Assembly (NCBI RefSeq): GCF_042658845.1
Contig: NZ_JBHSRI010000002.1
Coordinates: forward strand, 124,001 to 188,000
Length of the DNA stretch: 64,000 bases
Direction of reading: 5' to 3'
Source: Paenisporosarcina macmurdoensis
Lineage (GTDB): Bacteria; Bacillota; Bacilli; Bacillales_A; Planococcaceae
Part shown: in pieces, positions 8,421 through 17,579 of the stretch
Numbering within the stretch: the first letter of the stretch is position 1
Layout of the letters: each line of letters begins with the position of its first letter
Program-made: the position numbers and the translations under genes
The notes under the pieces: generated by a model
Told to the model about the DNA's origin: nothing
The model's database searches: none
What the model saw: the letters and a program-made list of their open reading frames with translations, nothing else

Positions 8421-8474
8421 TTAACCATAAGAAAAACCGTGATCCCATGGAATCACGGTTTTTCTTATGGTTAA
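8421..8474. terminator. Long bidirectional terminator
   Basis: TTAACCATAAGAAAAACCGT (8421-8440) plus GAT pairs with the mirrored ATCACGG...GGTTAA across a short loop around 8445-8450, giving about 22 bp of stem. It separates the small plus-strand gene from the convergent minus-strand gene and can serve both. Confidence 0.88.
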
Positions 8475-8881
8475 TTTGGCGGGATTCTACTGGCATTTTC
8501 TTGTTTTGCAGGTGAGTCGTTATTATCTTCTGGCAAAGATTCTTTGGATTTTGGTGAAGGTTTTTGCTGAGATTTTGGAAATGCATGTTTTGCTTCTGAT
8601 TTAGAATCTTTACTTTGTACCTCTTCGTTATAATATCGAACGCTCGTCATTGAACCTTCTTCAACCATTCGATTATCATCTGGATCGTTGGGGTCAGAAA
8701 AGCCTGCTTTGGTCATTTGCGATTGATTGATACTTCGAGAGTCCATGAATGAAGATACTTTAGTCATTGTATTTTGCATGGTCATTTTTGCCTTGTCTCT
8801 ATTCTCCCACTTTTGAAAATATAAATAGGTCATTGCAGCAAGTCCACCAAATAACAAAGAACGTTTATTTCCTCTTAACAT
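8471..8881 (-). CDS. Hypothetical membrane-anchored protein, 136 residues
   Basis: The start at 8881 (MLRGNKRSLLFGG) is chosen because GGAGG lies 7 bases upstream; the longer frame to 9022 has no ribosome site. One hydrophobic segment (residues ~8-22) is followed by a helical stretch, a conserved-looking patch (AGFSDPNDPDDNRMVEEGS then YYNEEVQ), and a disordered Lys/Ser/Pro/Gln-rich tail. It probably has a single membrane helix with a long hydrophilic domain. I do not recognise the family. The stop codon lies within the shared bidirectional terminator. Confidence 0.65.
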   Translation of the reverse strand: MLRGNKRSLLFGGLAAMTYLYFQKWENRDKAKMTMQNTMTKVSSFMDSRSINQSQMTKAGFSDPNDPDDNRMVEEGSMTSVRYYNEEVQSKDSKSEAKHAFPKSQQKPSPKSKESLPEDNNDSPAKQENASRIPPN

Positions 8882-9218
8882 TGTCATTCCTCCATAATAT
8901 AAATATTTATTTATTAGTGATACCCATCTCGAATGGTATTCACACATTGAATTAATGACTCTGTTTTTATAATTTAAATAATGGAAATAGAAAGGAATAC
9001 TCCATTTCAAATATGATAACAAACATTTCGAGTATAAATATAAGCATTTGAAGAATATGGTAGTTGTCTTTACACCTGTGTAGTTTGAATCATGTTTCCT
9101 CTGTTTATATATATTTAACTAATACAAAATGACTAATAAATCGAAAATATTGGTATTATTTGCGAATTATTATGATAAAATGAGGAAAAAGAAATTGTCG
9201 AATTATAGGAGATAATAC
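8882..9218. other. Intergenic region, no gene seen
   Basis: An AT-rich gap between divergent genes. It must contain promoters for both flanking genes, but I see no confident -35/-10 pair, repeat or RNA structure. Confidence 0.5.
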
Positions 9219-11216
9219 ATGAGTGAAATTCAAAATACCTTACATTCAATATTGGATACGTTAGATGATCAAGTTTCAGTCATTGATCATCGGGGTGACA
9301 TTCAATTTATCAATAAATCCTGGAAAGAATTTTTTTTAGAAAACCAGGTAGATTTGCTGGCTGTTTCTGAAGGAGATAATTATTTCGACTGTCTTCAACA
9401 TCAAAGCCCCACTATGTTTGAGGGAATGATGGACGTACTTACCAATAAAACAGACGAATTTGCGCTCGTTTACTCCAGTCATGGAGTAGAATATGAGCGT
9501 TTCTTCCGCATTAAAATAAATCGTTGTACCTTGCAAGAAAAAGATTGTGGACTGATTGTCGTTCATCGAGAAGTTACAAATGAAATTCATTCTGAAGCGA
9601 TTGTTGTTGATGTATTGGATAGTATGACAGATGGATTTATTTGCTTAAATAAGAGCTGGGAAATAACTCAATTGAATCGCGTTGCTTTAAAGTTATTGAA
9701 TATAAAGAATGAAGATGTTCTGAATAGAAGCATTTGGGATGTATACCCTGAGGCTATAGATTCAGAGTTTCATATACAGTATAAAAGAACGATGTCTGAA
9801 AAAATCTATATTACCTTTGAGTCTTATTTTGAAACACTAAAAAGTTGGTTTGAAATTCATTCTTACCCAAGAGGTGATGGTGGGATTTCCATCTACTTTA
9901 AAAATATTAATTTGCAGAAGGAATCGGAAATTCAAAAAGAGGTATTTGAAAATACGGATCGTCTTACGTTATTACCGAATCGGAAAGCAATGAGTAAAAA
10001 AGTTGATCAAGCAATAAAAAGCGGCACTACTTTTTCTATATTGTATTTAGATATCAATGGATTTAAAAATATTAATGATTTGCATGGTCATGAAATGGGA
10101 GACGCTGTATTATTTAAAATTGCTCAATTACTAAAAAAACTTATCACACCTTATGGTACACTTTCTCATTTTGGAGGCGATGAATTTCTTGTTTTTATAG
10201 AAAATAAATCTCGTCCTGTAATTGAACATATTGTGGATGAAATGATCCATGCGCTTAAACAACCGATTGAAATTGACGTGAATCATAGTTTCGTAGTAAC
10301 GGTTAGTATTGGAATTAGTGAATTTCCTTTAAATCTAGTGAATGTGAATCAATTAATAAGTGCTGCAGAAACTGCGATGTACCATGCAAAAGGACCGAGA
10401 CATAGTCACTTTCGTTTTTATGAAGTGAATATGACAGAAGATTTATCGAGACGATTGACCATCGAACAGTCTTTACATGGAGATCTTTCAACAGAGGGAA
10501 TTTACTTTTTATTGCAACCCCAATTGAATGGTAAAACTAATGAAATGGTAAGTTTTGAAGTATTATCTCGATGGAATCATTCTGAACTGGGTCAATTATC
10601 TCCCTTGGATTTTATTAGTGTGATAGAAAATAGTGGAAATATGTTTAAGTTGACTCGATACTTAATGGAGGAAATATTTTCAACAGTGTCAAGATGGAAA
10701 AATGAATTTGGTTTCAATAAACGTGTGTCTATCAATGTAACGTCATCCTTACTAGCAAATGAGTTATTTTTTGAAGATTTGTATGAACTCCTTGAAAAAT
10801 ACGCTATACCTCATGACTACATTGAACTTGAAATAACAGAAGAAACACGCCTTGTGACTTCCGCTCAAATGTTGAAAAACATTCAAAATTGTCGTGAAAA
10901 AGGTGTGCATTTAGCAATAGACGATTTTGGAACCGGTTTTTCTATGCTTTCATCACTTACTCATTTCCCGATTGATAAAATCAAAGTGGATAAGTATTTT
11001 ATTCAACGAATTGGAAATGACTCCCAAACTGAAGCGGTCTTAAAATCAATCATTCATTTATCAAAAGCACTACATTGTGATTTAGTAGCAGAGGGTGTTG
11101 AGAATGAACATGAATTTCAATTCTTAATGGAACAGGGCTGTCACTTTTTCCAAGGGTATTATTTTGAGAAACCCATTTCAATCGAAGATTTTCAAAAGAC
11201 TTATATTGAAAAATAA
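9219..11216 (+). CDS. PAS-PAS-GGDEF-EAL cyclic-di-GMP signalling protein
   Basis: 665 residues, no transmembrane segment, so cytoplasmic. Two PAS sensor domains (about 1-110 and 120-235) precede a GGDEF domain with an intact FGGDEF signature (residues ~318-323), then an EAL domain from ~430. In the EAL domain the signature reads EVLSRW, keeping the metal-binding Glu. ELEITEE, DDFGTG (~568) and AEGVENEHEF are also present, so phosphodiesterase activity is plausible. The RxxD product-inhibition site before GGDEF is absent (TPYG instead). It may therefore be a bifunctional enzyme or a GTP-sensing phosphodiesterase. Monocistronic, with its own terminator. Confidence 0.93.
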   Translation: MSEIQNTLHSILDTLDDQVSVIDHRGDIQFINKSWKEFFLENQVDLLAVSEGDNYFDCLQHQSPTMFEGMMDVLTNKTDEFALVYSSHGVEYERFFRIKINRCTLQEKDCGLIVVHREVTNEIHSEAIVVDVLDSMTDGFICLNKSWEITQLNRVALKLLNIKNEDVLNRSIWDVYPEAIDSEFHIQYKRTMSEKIYITFESYFETLKSWFEIHSYPRGDGGISIYFKNINLQKESEIQKEVFENTDRLTLLPNRKAMSKKVDQAIKSGTTFSILYLDINGFKNINDLHGHEMGDAVLFKIAQLLKKLITPYGTLSHFGGDEFLVFIENKSRPVIEHIVDEMIHALKQPIEIDVNHSFVVTVSIGISEFPLNLVNVNQLISAAETAMYHAKGPRHSHFRFYEVNMTEDLSRRLTIEQSLHGDLSTEGIYFLLQPQLNGKTNEMVSFEVLSRWNHSELGQLSPLDFISVIENSGNMFKLTRYLMEEIFSTVSRWKNEFGFNKRVSINVTSSLLANELFFEDLYELLEKYAIPHDYIELEITEETRLVTSAQMLKNIQNCREKGVHLAIDDFGTGFSMLSSLTHFPIDKIKVDKYFIQRIGNDSQTEAVLKSIIHLSKALHCDLVAEGVENEHEFQFLMEQGCHFFQGYYFEKPISIEDFQKTYIEK

Positions 11217-11256
11217 ATCAGTGAACTTAAAAAACATATAGTTTATTTGCTAAAAA

Positions 11257-11290
11257 CAAAAACCTTTCACTTCATGTGGAAGGTTTTTTT
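11257..11290 (+). terminator. Terminator of the GGDEF-EAL gene
   Basis: AAAAACCTTtCAC pairs with GTGgAAGGTTTTT around a TTCAT loop, followed by T. Confidence 0.88.
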
Positions 11291-11423
11291 ACATTGAAAT
11301 TCTTTGAAGAATTGCTTGTCCTTTATACCCTCAATGATAAAGAAGGATAAAAAAGCAACAAAATTATGTTGTTAAGCAAAATATTATTAGAAAAATGTAT
11401 AAATAATTAGTTTTGAAAAATGA

Positions 11424-11476
11424 TTGACGATTTAAAGTATTTTGATTATTCTTACATAGAGAGAAATTGTATACAG
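11424..11476 (+). promoter_or_regulatory. Promoter and putative GntR operator of the CoA-transferase/TRAP operon
   Basis: A -35 TTGACG (11424-11429) and a -10 TATTCT (11447-11452) are 17 bp apart, predicting a start near 11459. TTGTATACAG (11467-11476) lies just after that start and matches nine of ten bases of the palindrome in front of the second GntR gene at 46300-46309. It is a good candidate operator for autoregulation. Confidence 0.6.
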
Positions 11477-12168
11477 TCGACGAAATTATAAAAGAGGTGA
11501 TTATCATCGTACAAGTTGTAAAAAAGAGAGCTACTTTAAAAACACAAGTTTATGACTATTTAAAAGAGTCCATTATCATGGGTGGTCTTAAACCAGGTGA
11601 AAGACTGATAGAAGAGAAGATTTCAGAAGAGCTACAAGTAAGTAGAAGTCCGATTCGTGAAGCAATTCGGATGTTGGAAAAGGATGGGCTTTTACTTGTA
11701 AATTCATCAGGCGGAGTAACTGTAGTAGAATCATCAATTCAAGATTTCAAACATTTATATGAGTGTCGTGTAGAAATGGAACCGTTAGCTGCATTTTATG
11801 CTGCACAGCGAAGAACACACGAGCAGGTGGAGTTGATGCGCACATACTTACTTCAAATGGGGAAAATATCTGAATCAAATGATATTAAGAAAGTACATGA
11901 TGCCAATGTGAATTTTCATGAAACGATTATTTCTTCAAGTGCCAATCCGTTTCTCGTTTCAATGATTTCTCAGCTTCGTGGTGTTAATAGTTTTTACAGG
12001 AAATCCATACTTGAAGAAAATCCACTCCATATGGAACATGCCATGCATGATCACCAACAAATTTTCCAAGCAATTGTCAATCAAGAACCAGAAAAAGCGA
12101 AGCAATTAATGAAGGCTCATATTGAAAGCGATTACATCCAGTTTATAAAACATAGTTCAAAATCGTAG
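11467..12168 (+). CDS. GntR-family regulator (FadR/FCD subfamily)
   Basis: An N-terminal winged helix (SRSPIREAIRMLEKDGLL) is followed by an all-helical FCD ligand domain with the metal/ligand-binding pattern (ECRVEMEPLAA, NFHETIISSSANPFL, DHQQIFQAI). It is a repressor or activator that senses a small carboxylate. The coordinates use the longest frame with a standard start codon (TTG 11467), but that codon sits in the operator next to the transcription start and has no ribosome site. The only good site (AGAGGTGAT, 11493-11501) precedes ATC-ATC-GTA and no canonical start. The true start is probably near 11506. It is the first gene of the operon. Confidence 0.85.
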   Translation: MYTVDEIIKEVIIIVQVVKKRATLKTQVYDYLKESIIMGGLKPGERLIEEKISEELQVSRSPIREAIRMLEKDGLLLVNSSGGVTVVESSIQDFKHLYECRVEMEPLAAFYAAQRRTHEQVELMRTYLLQMGKISESNDIKKVHDANVNFHETIISSSANPFLVSMISQLRGVNSFYRKSILEENPLHMEHAMHDHQQIFQAIVNQEPEKAKQLMKAHIESDYIQFIKHSSKS

Positions 12169-12179
12169 GAGGATTGAGA

Positions 12180-13382
12180 ATGTCTAAAAGAAAACCGTTA
12201 GATGGTATAAAAATACTGGAATTAGGCAACTTAGTTGCCGCTCCTTTTGCCGGTAAAATTCTGTCTGAATTTGGAGCAGAAGTAATAAAAGTTGAAGAAC
12301 CAACGAAAGGTGATCCACTTCGAAATTGGCGAGTCATGCACAACAACACATCAGTATGGTGGTACGTGCAATCAAGAAATAAAAAGTCTATTACAGTAAA
12401 TATGAGAGATCCTGAAGGTCAACAAATAATAAAACAACTTGTTGAAAAAGTAGATGTAGTTCTCGAAAATTTTAAACCTGGAACTTTAGAAAAATGGGGT
12501 CTTGGTTTAGAGGATTTACAGAAAATAAATCCATCAATCATCATGACTCGAGTTTCAGGCTATGGTCAAACTGGTCCGTACCGAGAGAAACCTGGATTTG
12601 GAAGTGTTGCAGAAGCTATTGGTGGACTTCGTTACCTAACTGGATACCCAGAATTACCGCCAGTCAGAGTAGGAATTGCACTTGGGGATTTGGTTGCTGG
12701 GTTATACGCTGTCATTGGTACACTCATGGCACTTCGCGCAAGGGAAGAAGATCCACAAAAAAGAGGTCAGCTCGTTGACGTTGCACTATACGAGTCAGTC
12801 TTTAGTCTATTAGAAGGAATTCTCCCAGAATACGACTTAACAGGTGTAGTAAGAGAAAGAACTGGTAGTACTTTACCTGGTATAGCCCCCTCAAATACGT
12901 ATGAATGTGCTGATGGAAAGCATTTAGTTATAGGAGGAAACGGTGATAAAATTTTCCAACGTCTGATGACAGCAATTGGCCGAGAAGATTTAGCTAATGA
13001 TCCGATTTATGCTAGTAACCAAGGTCGTGCTGATAATGTAGATTTAATCGACTCAATTATAGAAGAATGGACGAAAAGACATCCTTTGAAAGAAGCACAA
13101 CGAATTTTGGATGAGGTATCAGTTCCTGTTGGTCCTATATATGGAATTAAAGAAATTGTAGAAGATGAGCAGTACAAAGCGCGAGAGATGTTACAGGAAA
13201 TTGAATTGCCAGATGGTAAAAAAGTTTTAGTACCAGGTGTTGTACCTAAGTTATCTGAAACACCAGGAGAAATTAAGTGGAGCGGGCCAAGTTTAGGTGA
13301 ACACAACGAAGAAATTTACACAGAGTTTATGAATTTCTCCTTTGAAAAGTTTAAAAAACTGAAAGAGCAAGGAGTTGTATAA
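12180..13382 (+). CDS. CaiB/BaiF family (class III) CoA-transferase
   Basis: 400 residues. The start is ATG 12180, with AGGAGG eight bases upstream. The family signatures are LDGIKILELGNLVAAPFAGK at the N-terminus, the SGYGQTGPY segment, and GQLVDVALYES, where the aspartate forms the acyl-anhydride/CoA intermediate in this family. It transfers CoA from one acyl-CoA to a free carboxylic acid. Its stop codon is directly followed by the HMG-CoA lyase ATG, so the two are translationally coupled. Known relatives act on HMG, citramalate, itaconate, malate, oxalate or carnitine. The neighbouring lyase and TRAP transporter point to a branched C5-C6 dicarboxylate, by inference. Confidence 0.92.
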   Translation: MSKRKPLDGIKILELGNLVAAPFAGKILSEFGAEVIKVEEPTKGDPLRNWRVMHNNTSVWWYVQSRNKKSITVNMRDPEGQQIIKQLVEKVDVVLENFKPGTLEKWGLGLEDLQKINPSIIMTRVSGYGQTGPYREKPGFGSVAEAIGGLRYLTGYPELPPVRVGIALGDLVAGLYAVIGTLMALRAREEDPQKRGQLVDVALYESVFSLLEGILPEYDLTGVVRERTGSTLPGIAPSNTYECADGKHLVIGGNGDKIFQRLMTAIGREDLANDPIYASNQGRADNVDLIDSIIEEWTKRHPLKEAQRILDEVSVPVGPIYGIKEIVEDEQYKAREMLQEIELPDGKKVLVPGVVPKLSETPGEIKWSGPSLGEHNEEIYTEFMNFSFEKFKKLKEQGVV

Positions 13383-14291
13383 ATGGCAGATGTGAAAATT
13401 ATTGATGTGAGTCCAAGAGATGGCTTGCAAAATGATCCGAATATGGTATCGACTAATGACAAAGAAAAATTAATAAAACTTCTCTTAGATGCCGGTTTAA
13501 CATCTATTGAAGTGACTTCATTTGTTCATCCAGACAAGGTTCCACAAATGGCTGATGCATCTGAAGTTTTGAAAGCGGTTGCGAAGTTTGAAGACTTGAA
13601 GGCTATTGCACTTATTCCTAATTTAAAAGGATACGAACGTGCTAAGGAACATCAACTAACCGAAGTTAACTGGGTTAGCTCTGCAACTGAGACGTTTAAC
13701 CAAAAAAATATAGGGTTAACTATCGATGAAAATTTTAAGCAGTTCGAATCACTTCAAGCCATTGCGAAAAAAGATGGCATTAAAACATGCTTTTCAATCG
13801 CCGTTAGCTTCGGCTGTCCATATGAAGGGGAAGTGTCTGAGGAGAACGTTTTAGATTTAGTGAAACGAGTGAAAGGGGCAGGAGCCGATCGAATTGGGAT
13901 AGCAGATACGATTGGCATTGCGACACCTGACCAAGTTGAACGATTAATGAGAAAGGTGCTAGAAATTACTGGTGATACTCCTGTTGCGATTCATTTGCAT
14001 GATACAAGAGGTCTTGGATCGGCAAATGCATACGCTGCATATCAGGCGGGAGTTAGGATATTTGAAACCGCAGTATCTGGTATCGGCGGTTGTCCATTTG
14101 CTCCTGGGGCAGCTGGCAACTTGGCAACAGAAGACTTAGTGTATTTATTTCACCGCATGAACATTAGCACAGGTTTAGATTTTGATAAATTGCTTGATGC
14201 AGCTGATTATGCCGCAAGTCTTTCATCAAAAAATCCGTTAGGGCGCATTAGACATGTTGAAAGAAAACAACCAAGGGGGAAATTAGCATGA
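13383..14291 (+). CDS. Hydroxymethylglutaryl-CoA lyase family protein
   Basis: 302 residues, the usual length of bacterial HMG-CoA lyases (YngG/MvaB). It is a TIM-barrel enzyme of the HMGL/DRE-TIM superfamily. SPRDGLQND at the start provides the metal Asp and catalytic Arg. IHLHDTRGLG provides the two His ligands. SGIGGCPFAPGAAGN matches the family signature with the catalytic Cys. It should cleave HMG-CoA to acetoacetate and acetyl-CoA, or a similar 3-hydroxy-acyl-CoA. It starts directly after the CoA-transferase stop, and its own stop overlaps the next ATG. The pairing implies activation then cleavage of an imported acid. Confidence 0.92.
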   Translation: MADVKIIDVSPRDGLQNDPNMVSTNDKEKLIKLLLDAGLTSIEVTSFVHPDKVPQMADASEVLKAVAKFEDLKAIALIPNLKGYERAKEHQLTEVNWVSSATETFNQKNIGLTIDENFKQFESLQAIAKKDGIKTCFSIAVSFGCPYEGEVSEENVLDLVKRVKGAGADRIGIADTIGIATPDQVERLMRKVLEITGDTPVAIHLHDTRGLGSANAYAAYQAGVRIFETAVSGIGGCPFAPGAAGNLATEDLVYLFHRMNISTGLDFDKLLDAADYAASLSSKNPLGRIRHVERKQPRGKLA

Positions 14292-15325
14292 AAAAATGGA
14301 TGAAATTAATCACGTTCTTAATCGTTTCGACTTTCTTATTGGCGGCATGTAATACAGAAGAACCTGAAACAAAAGCAGTAACTGGAAGTGGAGATAGTGA
14401 TAGTTATGAAGAAACCACTATTCGTTTAGCCTATAACTTACCGCAAGATCACCATATTGCAAAAGGGATTGAACAATTTGCTAAAGATGTTACGGAAAAA
14501 TCTGATGGAGCAATAAAGGTTCAAGTTTATCCAGCAGGTCAATTATTAACTGACAAAGACATGAATCAATCGATTTTATCAGGCGGGGTGGAGATGGGCG
14601 TTAACTCTTCAACTTTATGGGCAAGTACGGTTCCAGCAATGGGCATTTTTGATGTTCCCTACATCTTTACTACTTATGAAGAAGCTGGTGAAGCTATAAA
14701 TGGAGAATTTGGTGATAAGTTACGTTCTGCTATGGAAGAAAAAGGTGCCAAAGTCTTAATGTTTGCTGATTATGGATATGCACAATTTGCAAATAACAAA
14801 CGACCGCTTGAGTCACCTTCCGACTTTAAGGGATTAAAAATTCGTAGTATTGGCGATATCCCATCTGAAATGATTAAAGCCTACGGTGCTTCGCCAGTAT
14901 TCATGGGTGGAGGAGAAGTTTACATGGCTCTTCAACGTAATACAGTTGATGGTGCTACATCTGGAACAACTGCAATGGTGCAACGCAAATATGATGAAGT
15001 AGCAAAATACTTGACGATAAATAACTACGCTTACTTGGAATTTATCCTAGCTGTGAATCAAGACTACTGGAATGGGTTACCGGAGAAATCACAACAATTA
15101 TTGACTGAAACTGCTAAAGAAACAGAGGATTGGATTCGTCAACAAGCAAAATCTGAAGATGAAACAACTGCTAAACAACTAGAAGAAAAAGGTATGGAAG
15201 TTTACGTAGTACCTGAAGAAGATCTACCAGAATGGAAAGAAGCAGCTAAACCAGCATGGGATGCATTTACAAAAAATTCAGGGGATTTGGGCAAGGAACT
15301 TCTAGAAATAGTTGATCAGCAGTAA
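14288..15325 (+). CDS. TRAP transporter substrate-binding lipoprotein (DctP family)
   Basis: 345 residues with signal and lipobox (LLAACNTEE), so anchored to the outer membrane face. It is a DctP-type solute-binding protein, with the family pattern RLAYNLPQDHHIAKGIEQFA near the start, LKIRSIGD in the centre (the Arg normally contacts the substrate carboxylate), and VDGATSG. It hands a carboxylic acid to the DctQM channel, which is driven by the sodium or proton gradient. Its ATG overlaps the lyase stop (ATGA). The ligand is probably the acid used by the two upstream enzymes. Confidence 0.92.
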   Translation: MKKWMKLITFLIVSTFLLAACNTEEPETKAVTGSGDSDSYEETTIRLAYNLPQDHHIAKGIEQFAKDVTEKSDGAIKVQVYPAGQLLTDKDMNQSILSGGVEMGVNSSTLWASTVPAMGIFDVPYIFTTYEEAGEAINGEFGDKLRSAMEEKGAKVLMFADYGYAQFANNKRPLESPSDFKGLKIRSIGDIPSEMIKAYGASPVFMGGGEVYMALQRNTVDGATSGTTAMVQRKYDEVAKYLTINNYAYLEFILAVNQDYWNGLPEKSQQLLTETAKETEDWIRQQAKSEDETTAKQLEEKGMEVYVVPEEDLPEWKEAAKPAWDAFTKNSGDLGKELLEIVDQQ

Positions 15326-15339
15326 GGGGGAAGTTCAAT

Positions 15340-15837
15340 ATGAAGTCACTTTACAGTTTTTTCGATGTCCTTATTAAAATGGGAGCATATATTTCTGGGC
15401 TATTTATTATCGCAACAACTTTCATGATATTTTTTGAAGTAATTTCTCGCTGGCTATTTAACAAACCAACTATTTGGGCAACAGAATTGTCCATATATGC
15501 GATTATTGGTAGTTGTTTTTTCGGAAGTGCATACGCGGTTCGAACATATTCACACATAACTGTTGATTTACTAATTAATAATGTGAATGATCGATTAAAA
15601 ACATTACTAGCCTATTTGTCGAATGCATTAGGTTTAGTGTTTAGTTTAATTTTTACCTTTTATGGTTTCCACCATGCGCTTAATACCTTTGAATTAGGTG
15701 TTACTTCTGCATCTTTATTACGTATCCCAATGTACCTACCGGAATTAATGCTTCCGGTAGGGGGTGTACTACTATGTCTTGCCTTTACTTTGCAAATAAT
15801 TGATGGCGGAATACATAGGGGAGGAGAACATATATGA
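15340..15837 (+). CDS. TRAP transporter small permease (DctQ family)
   Basis: 165 residues with four hydrophobic helices and the central conserved region (FFEVISRWLFNKPTIWATEL) typical of DctQ. It forms the membrane complex with the DctM subunit. It lies 15 bp after dctP with GGGGG as ribosome site, and its end overlaps the next gene by 4 bp. Confidence 0.92.
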   Translation: MKSLYSFFDVLIKMGAYISGLFIIATTFMIFFEVISRWLFNKPTIWATELSIYAIIGSCFFGSAYAVRTYSHITVDLLINNVNDRLKTLLAYLSNALGLVFSLIFTFYGFHHALNTFELGVTSASLLRIPMYLPELMLPVGGVLLCLAFTLQIIDGGIHRGGEHI

Positions 15838-17108
15838 ATATTTTCTTTGCCGGTGGTCTGGGCACCCTATTATTGCTAGGACTTCCAGTGGCATTTACAC
15901 TCGCTTTCTTAGCTGTAGTGGGAATGTATATCTTTAATGGTGGATCATTAGCCTTTATGCAAGTTCCCATAATTTCGTATAAATCGCTCGATGACTTTTC
16001 ATTAACTGCTTTACCCATGTATGTATTGATGAGCCAAATATTATTAGTTAGTGGAGTAGGCAAAGATCTCTATGAAATGGCAAGCCGATGGTTTAGACAT
16101 TTACCAGGTGGCTTAGCAATTGCAACCTTATTTTGCTGTGCTATTTTTGCAGCCATTTCTGGTTCGAGTGTTGCGACAGCAATAACAGTAGGATCCATAG
16201 CATTACCTGAGATGGTACGCCGTGGATATAATAAAAGACATGTTTTAGGTTTACTTGCAGCAGGTGGTACTTTAGGTATTTTAATACCACCGAGTGTTCC
16301 AATGATTATTTATGGCTCAGTAACAGGTGAGTCGATTGGTAAATTATTTATCGCAGGAATTGTACCTGGCCTAATCTTGACCATTTCTTTTATGGTATTT
16401 GCTTCTTACCAAACACGCCATATTAAAGATACACCCGCTACATGGAAGGAACGGTTGGACTCAACTAAAACTGCAATTTGGGGACTAATGTTACCAGTTA
16501 TCGTAATAGGGGGAATTTACACTGGTATTTTCACACCAACTGAAGCTGCAGCTATAGGAGTTGTGTTTAGTTTTGCCATTTCAGCTATTGTCTATCGTAA
16601 TTTGAACTGGGAAAACTTTAAGAAAATCATTATCTCAACAGTTAAAACGAATGCAATGATATTGTTCATTATTGTGGGAGCAATGTTATTAGGATACATA
16701 ATGACGATATTACAAATCCCACAAACCATTACTGCCTACGCGACCGAACAAGACATTTCCCCATGGATAATTTTTATCATGATTAATGTTGTACTATTAG
16801 TTTTAGGTATGTTCCTAGAAACAATTTCAATTTTAGTCATCACTTTACCTATCTTATATCCAATTATTATTGCCTTAGGTTTTGATCCAATATGGTTTGC
16901 GATAATAATGGTAATAAACATGGAGCTAGCTTTAATCTCTCCACCAGTAGGTTTAAATTTATTCGTATTAAATGGAATTGACCGAACGAATACAATTGAT
17001 GAAATTGTGAAAGGTGTAATACCATACGCTGTTATTATGGTATTAACAATTGTTCTGTTATCCGTATTCCCTGAAATTTCAACGTTCATGATTAAAGATG
17101 TAGATTAA
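15834..17108 (+). CDS. TRAP transporter large permease (DctM family)
   Basis: 424 residues with about 12 hydrophobic segments. Typical DctM sequences are visible: AISGSSVATAITVGSIALPEM, LGILIPPSVPMIIYG and TPTEAAAIGVVF. It is the transport channel of the TRAP system, driven by an ion gradient rather than ATP. It is the last gene of the operon GntR - CoA-transferase - lyase - DctP - DctQ - DctM and is followed by a strong terminator. Confidence 0.94.
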   Translation: MNIFFAGGLGTLLLLGLPVAFTLAFLAVVGMYIFNGGSLAFMQVPIISYKSLDDFSLTALPMYVLMSQILLVSGVGKDLYEMASRWFRHLPGGLAIATLFCCAIFAAISGSSVATAITVGSIALPEMVRRGYNKRHVLGLLAAGGTLGILIPPSVPMIIYGSVTGESIGKLFIAGIVPGLILTISFMVFASYQTRHIKDTPATWKERLDSTKTAIWGLMLPVIVIGGIYTGIFTPTEAAAIGVVFSFAISAIVYRNLNWENFKKIIISTVKTNAMILFIIVGAMLLGYIMTILQIPQTITAYATEQDISPWIIFIMINVVLLVLGMFLETISILVITLPILYPIIIALGFDPIWFAIIMVINMELALISPPVGLNLFVLNGIDRTNTIDEIVKGVIPYAVIMVLTIVLLSVFPEISTFMIKDVD

Positions 17109-17134
17109 TTTAAGTGATTAAAAAATAGATTAGA

Positions 17135-17167
17135 AAAGAGCATCCTAAGTTTAGGATGCTCTTTTTT
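17135..17167 (+). terminator. Terminator of the TRAP operon
   Basis: AAGAGCATCCTAA pairs with TTAGGATGCTCTT, followed by T-rich sequence. Confidence 0.92.
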
Positions 17168-17579
17168 GGCTAAACTCTTATTCTAGTTTTTAAAGGTTAT
17201 TTCTTCTCATCATATTGTAAAACAGAGAAAGAAATTCAGAAGTAGAAGATGGCATGATGATGGTTCTAGGTAGTAGAGATCTTCTTCCGGAAACAGTTGA
17301 TTTTCTAAATGGAAGCATTCGATTCTCCTTGTCGAAATGTGTTGTGATTGCTCACAAGGATTTATTATAGGTAGTATTTTCCTGTAAAGCAACAAAAAAT
17401 TACTATAAAATTAATGTTTATATCATCTGAATAGTAAATATGATGAAAATATTTAGTTAATTTGAATTAAAGGATAAGATTGAAAATTTCATGAGTCATT
17501 TTCATGAATTGTATTTATTTTACGATAATTCACACAATAGGTTACAATTATCCAATTAAATGAAGGTGAGGTGGATAAT
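17168..17579. other. Intergenic region, no gene seen
   Basis: About 410 bp of AT-rich sequence. A 61-codon minus-strand frame (17210-17395) lacks a ribosome site and recognisable content. The promoter for the pyrrolidone peptidase must lie near the end, but I cannot place it with confidence. Confidence 0.5.

Noticed and set aside
8149..8428. Overlapping minus-strand frames opposite the small charged protein gene
   Set aside because: They are shadows of an AT-rich region and a Lys/Glu-rich gene, with no ribosome site.
8990..9022. Sigma-B promoter before the minus-strand gene ending at 8471
   Set aside because: GTTTGT and GGAGTAT are near but the -10 has an extra base and the spacing is off, so the match is not convincing.
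17210..17395. 61-codon minus-strand frame in the gap before pcp
   Set aside because: No ribosome site, no typical protein composition, and overlaps nothing conserved that I can see.
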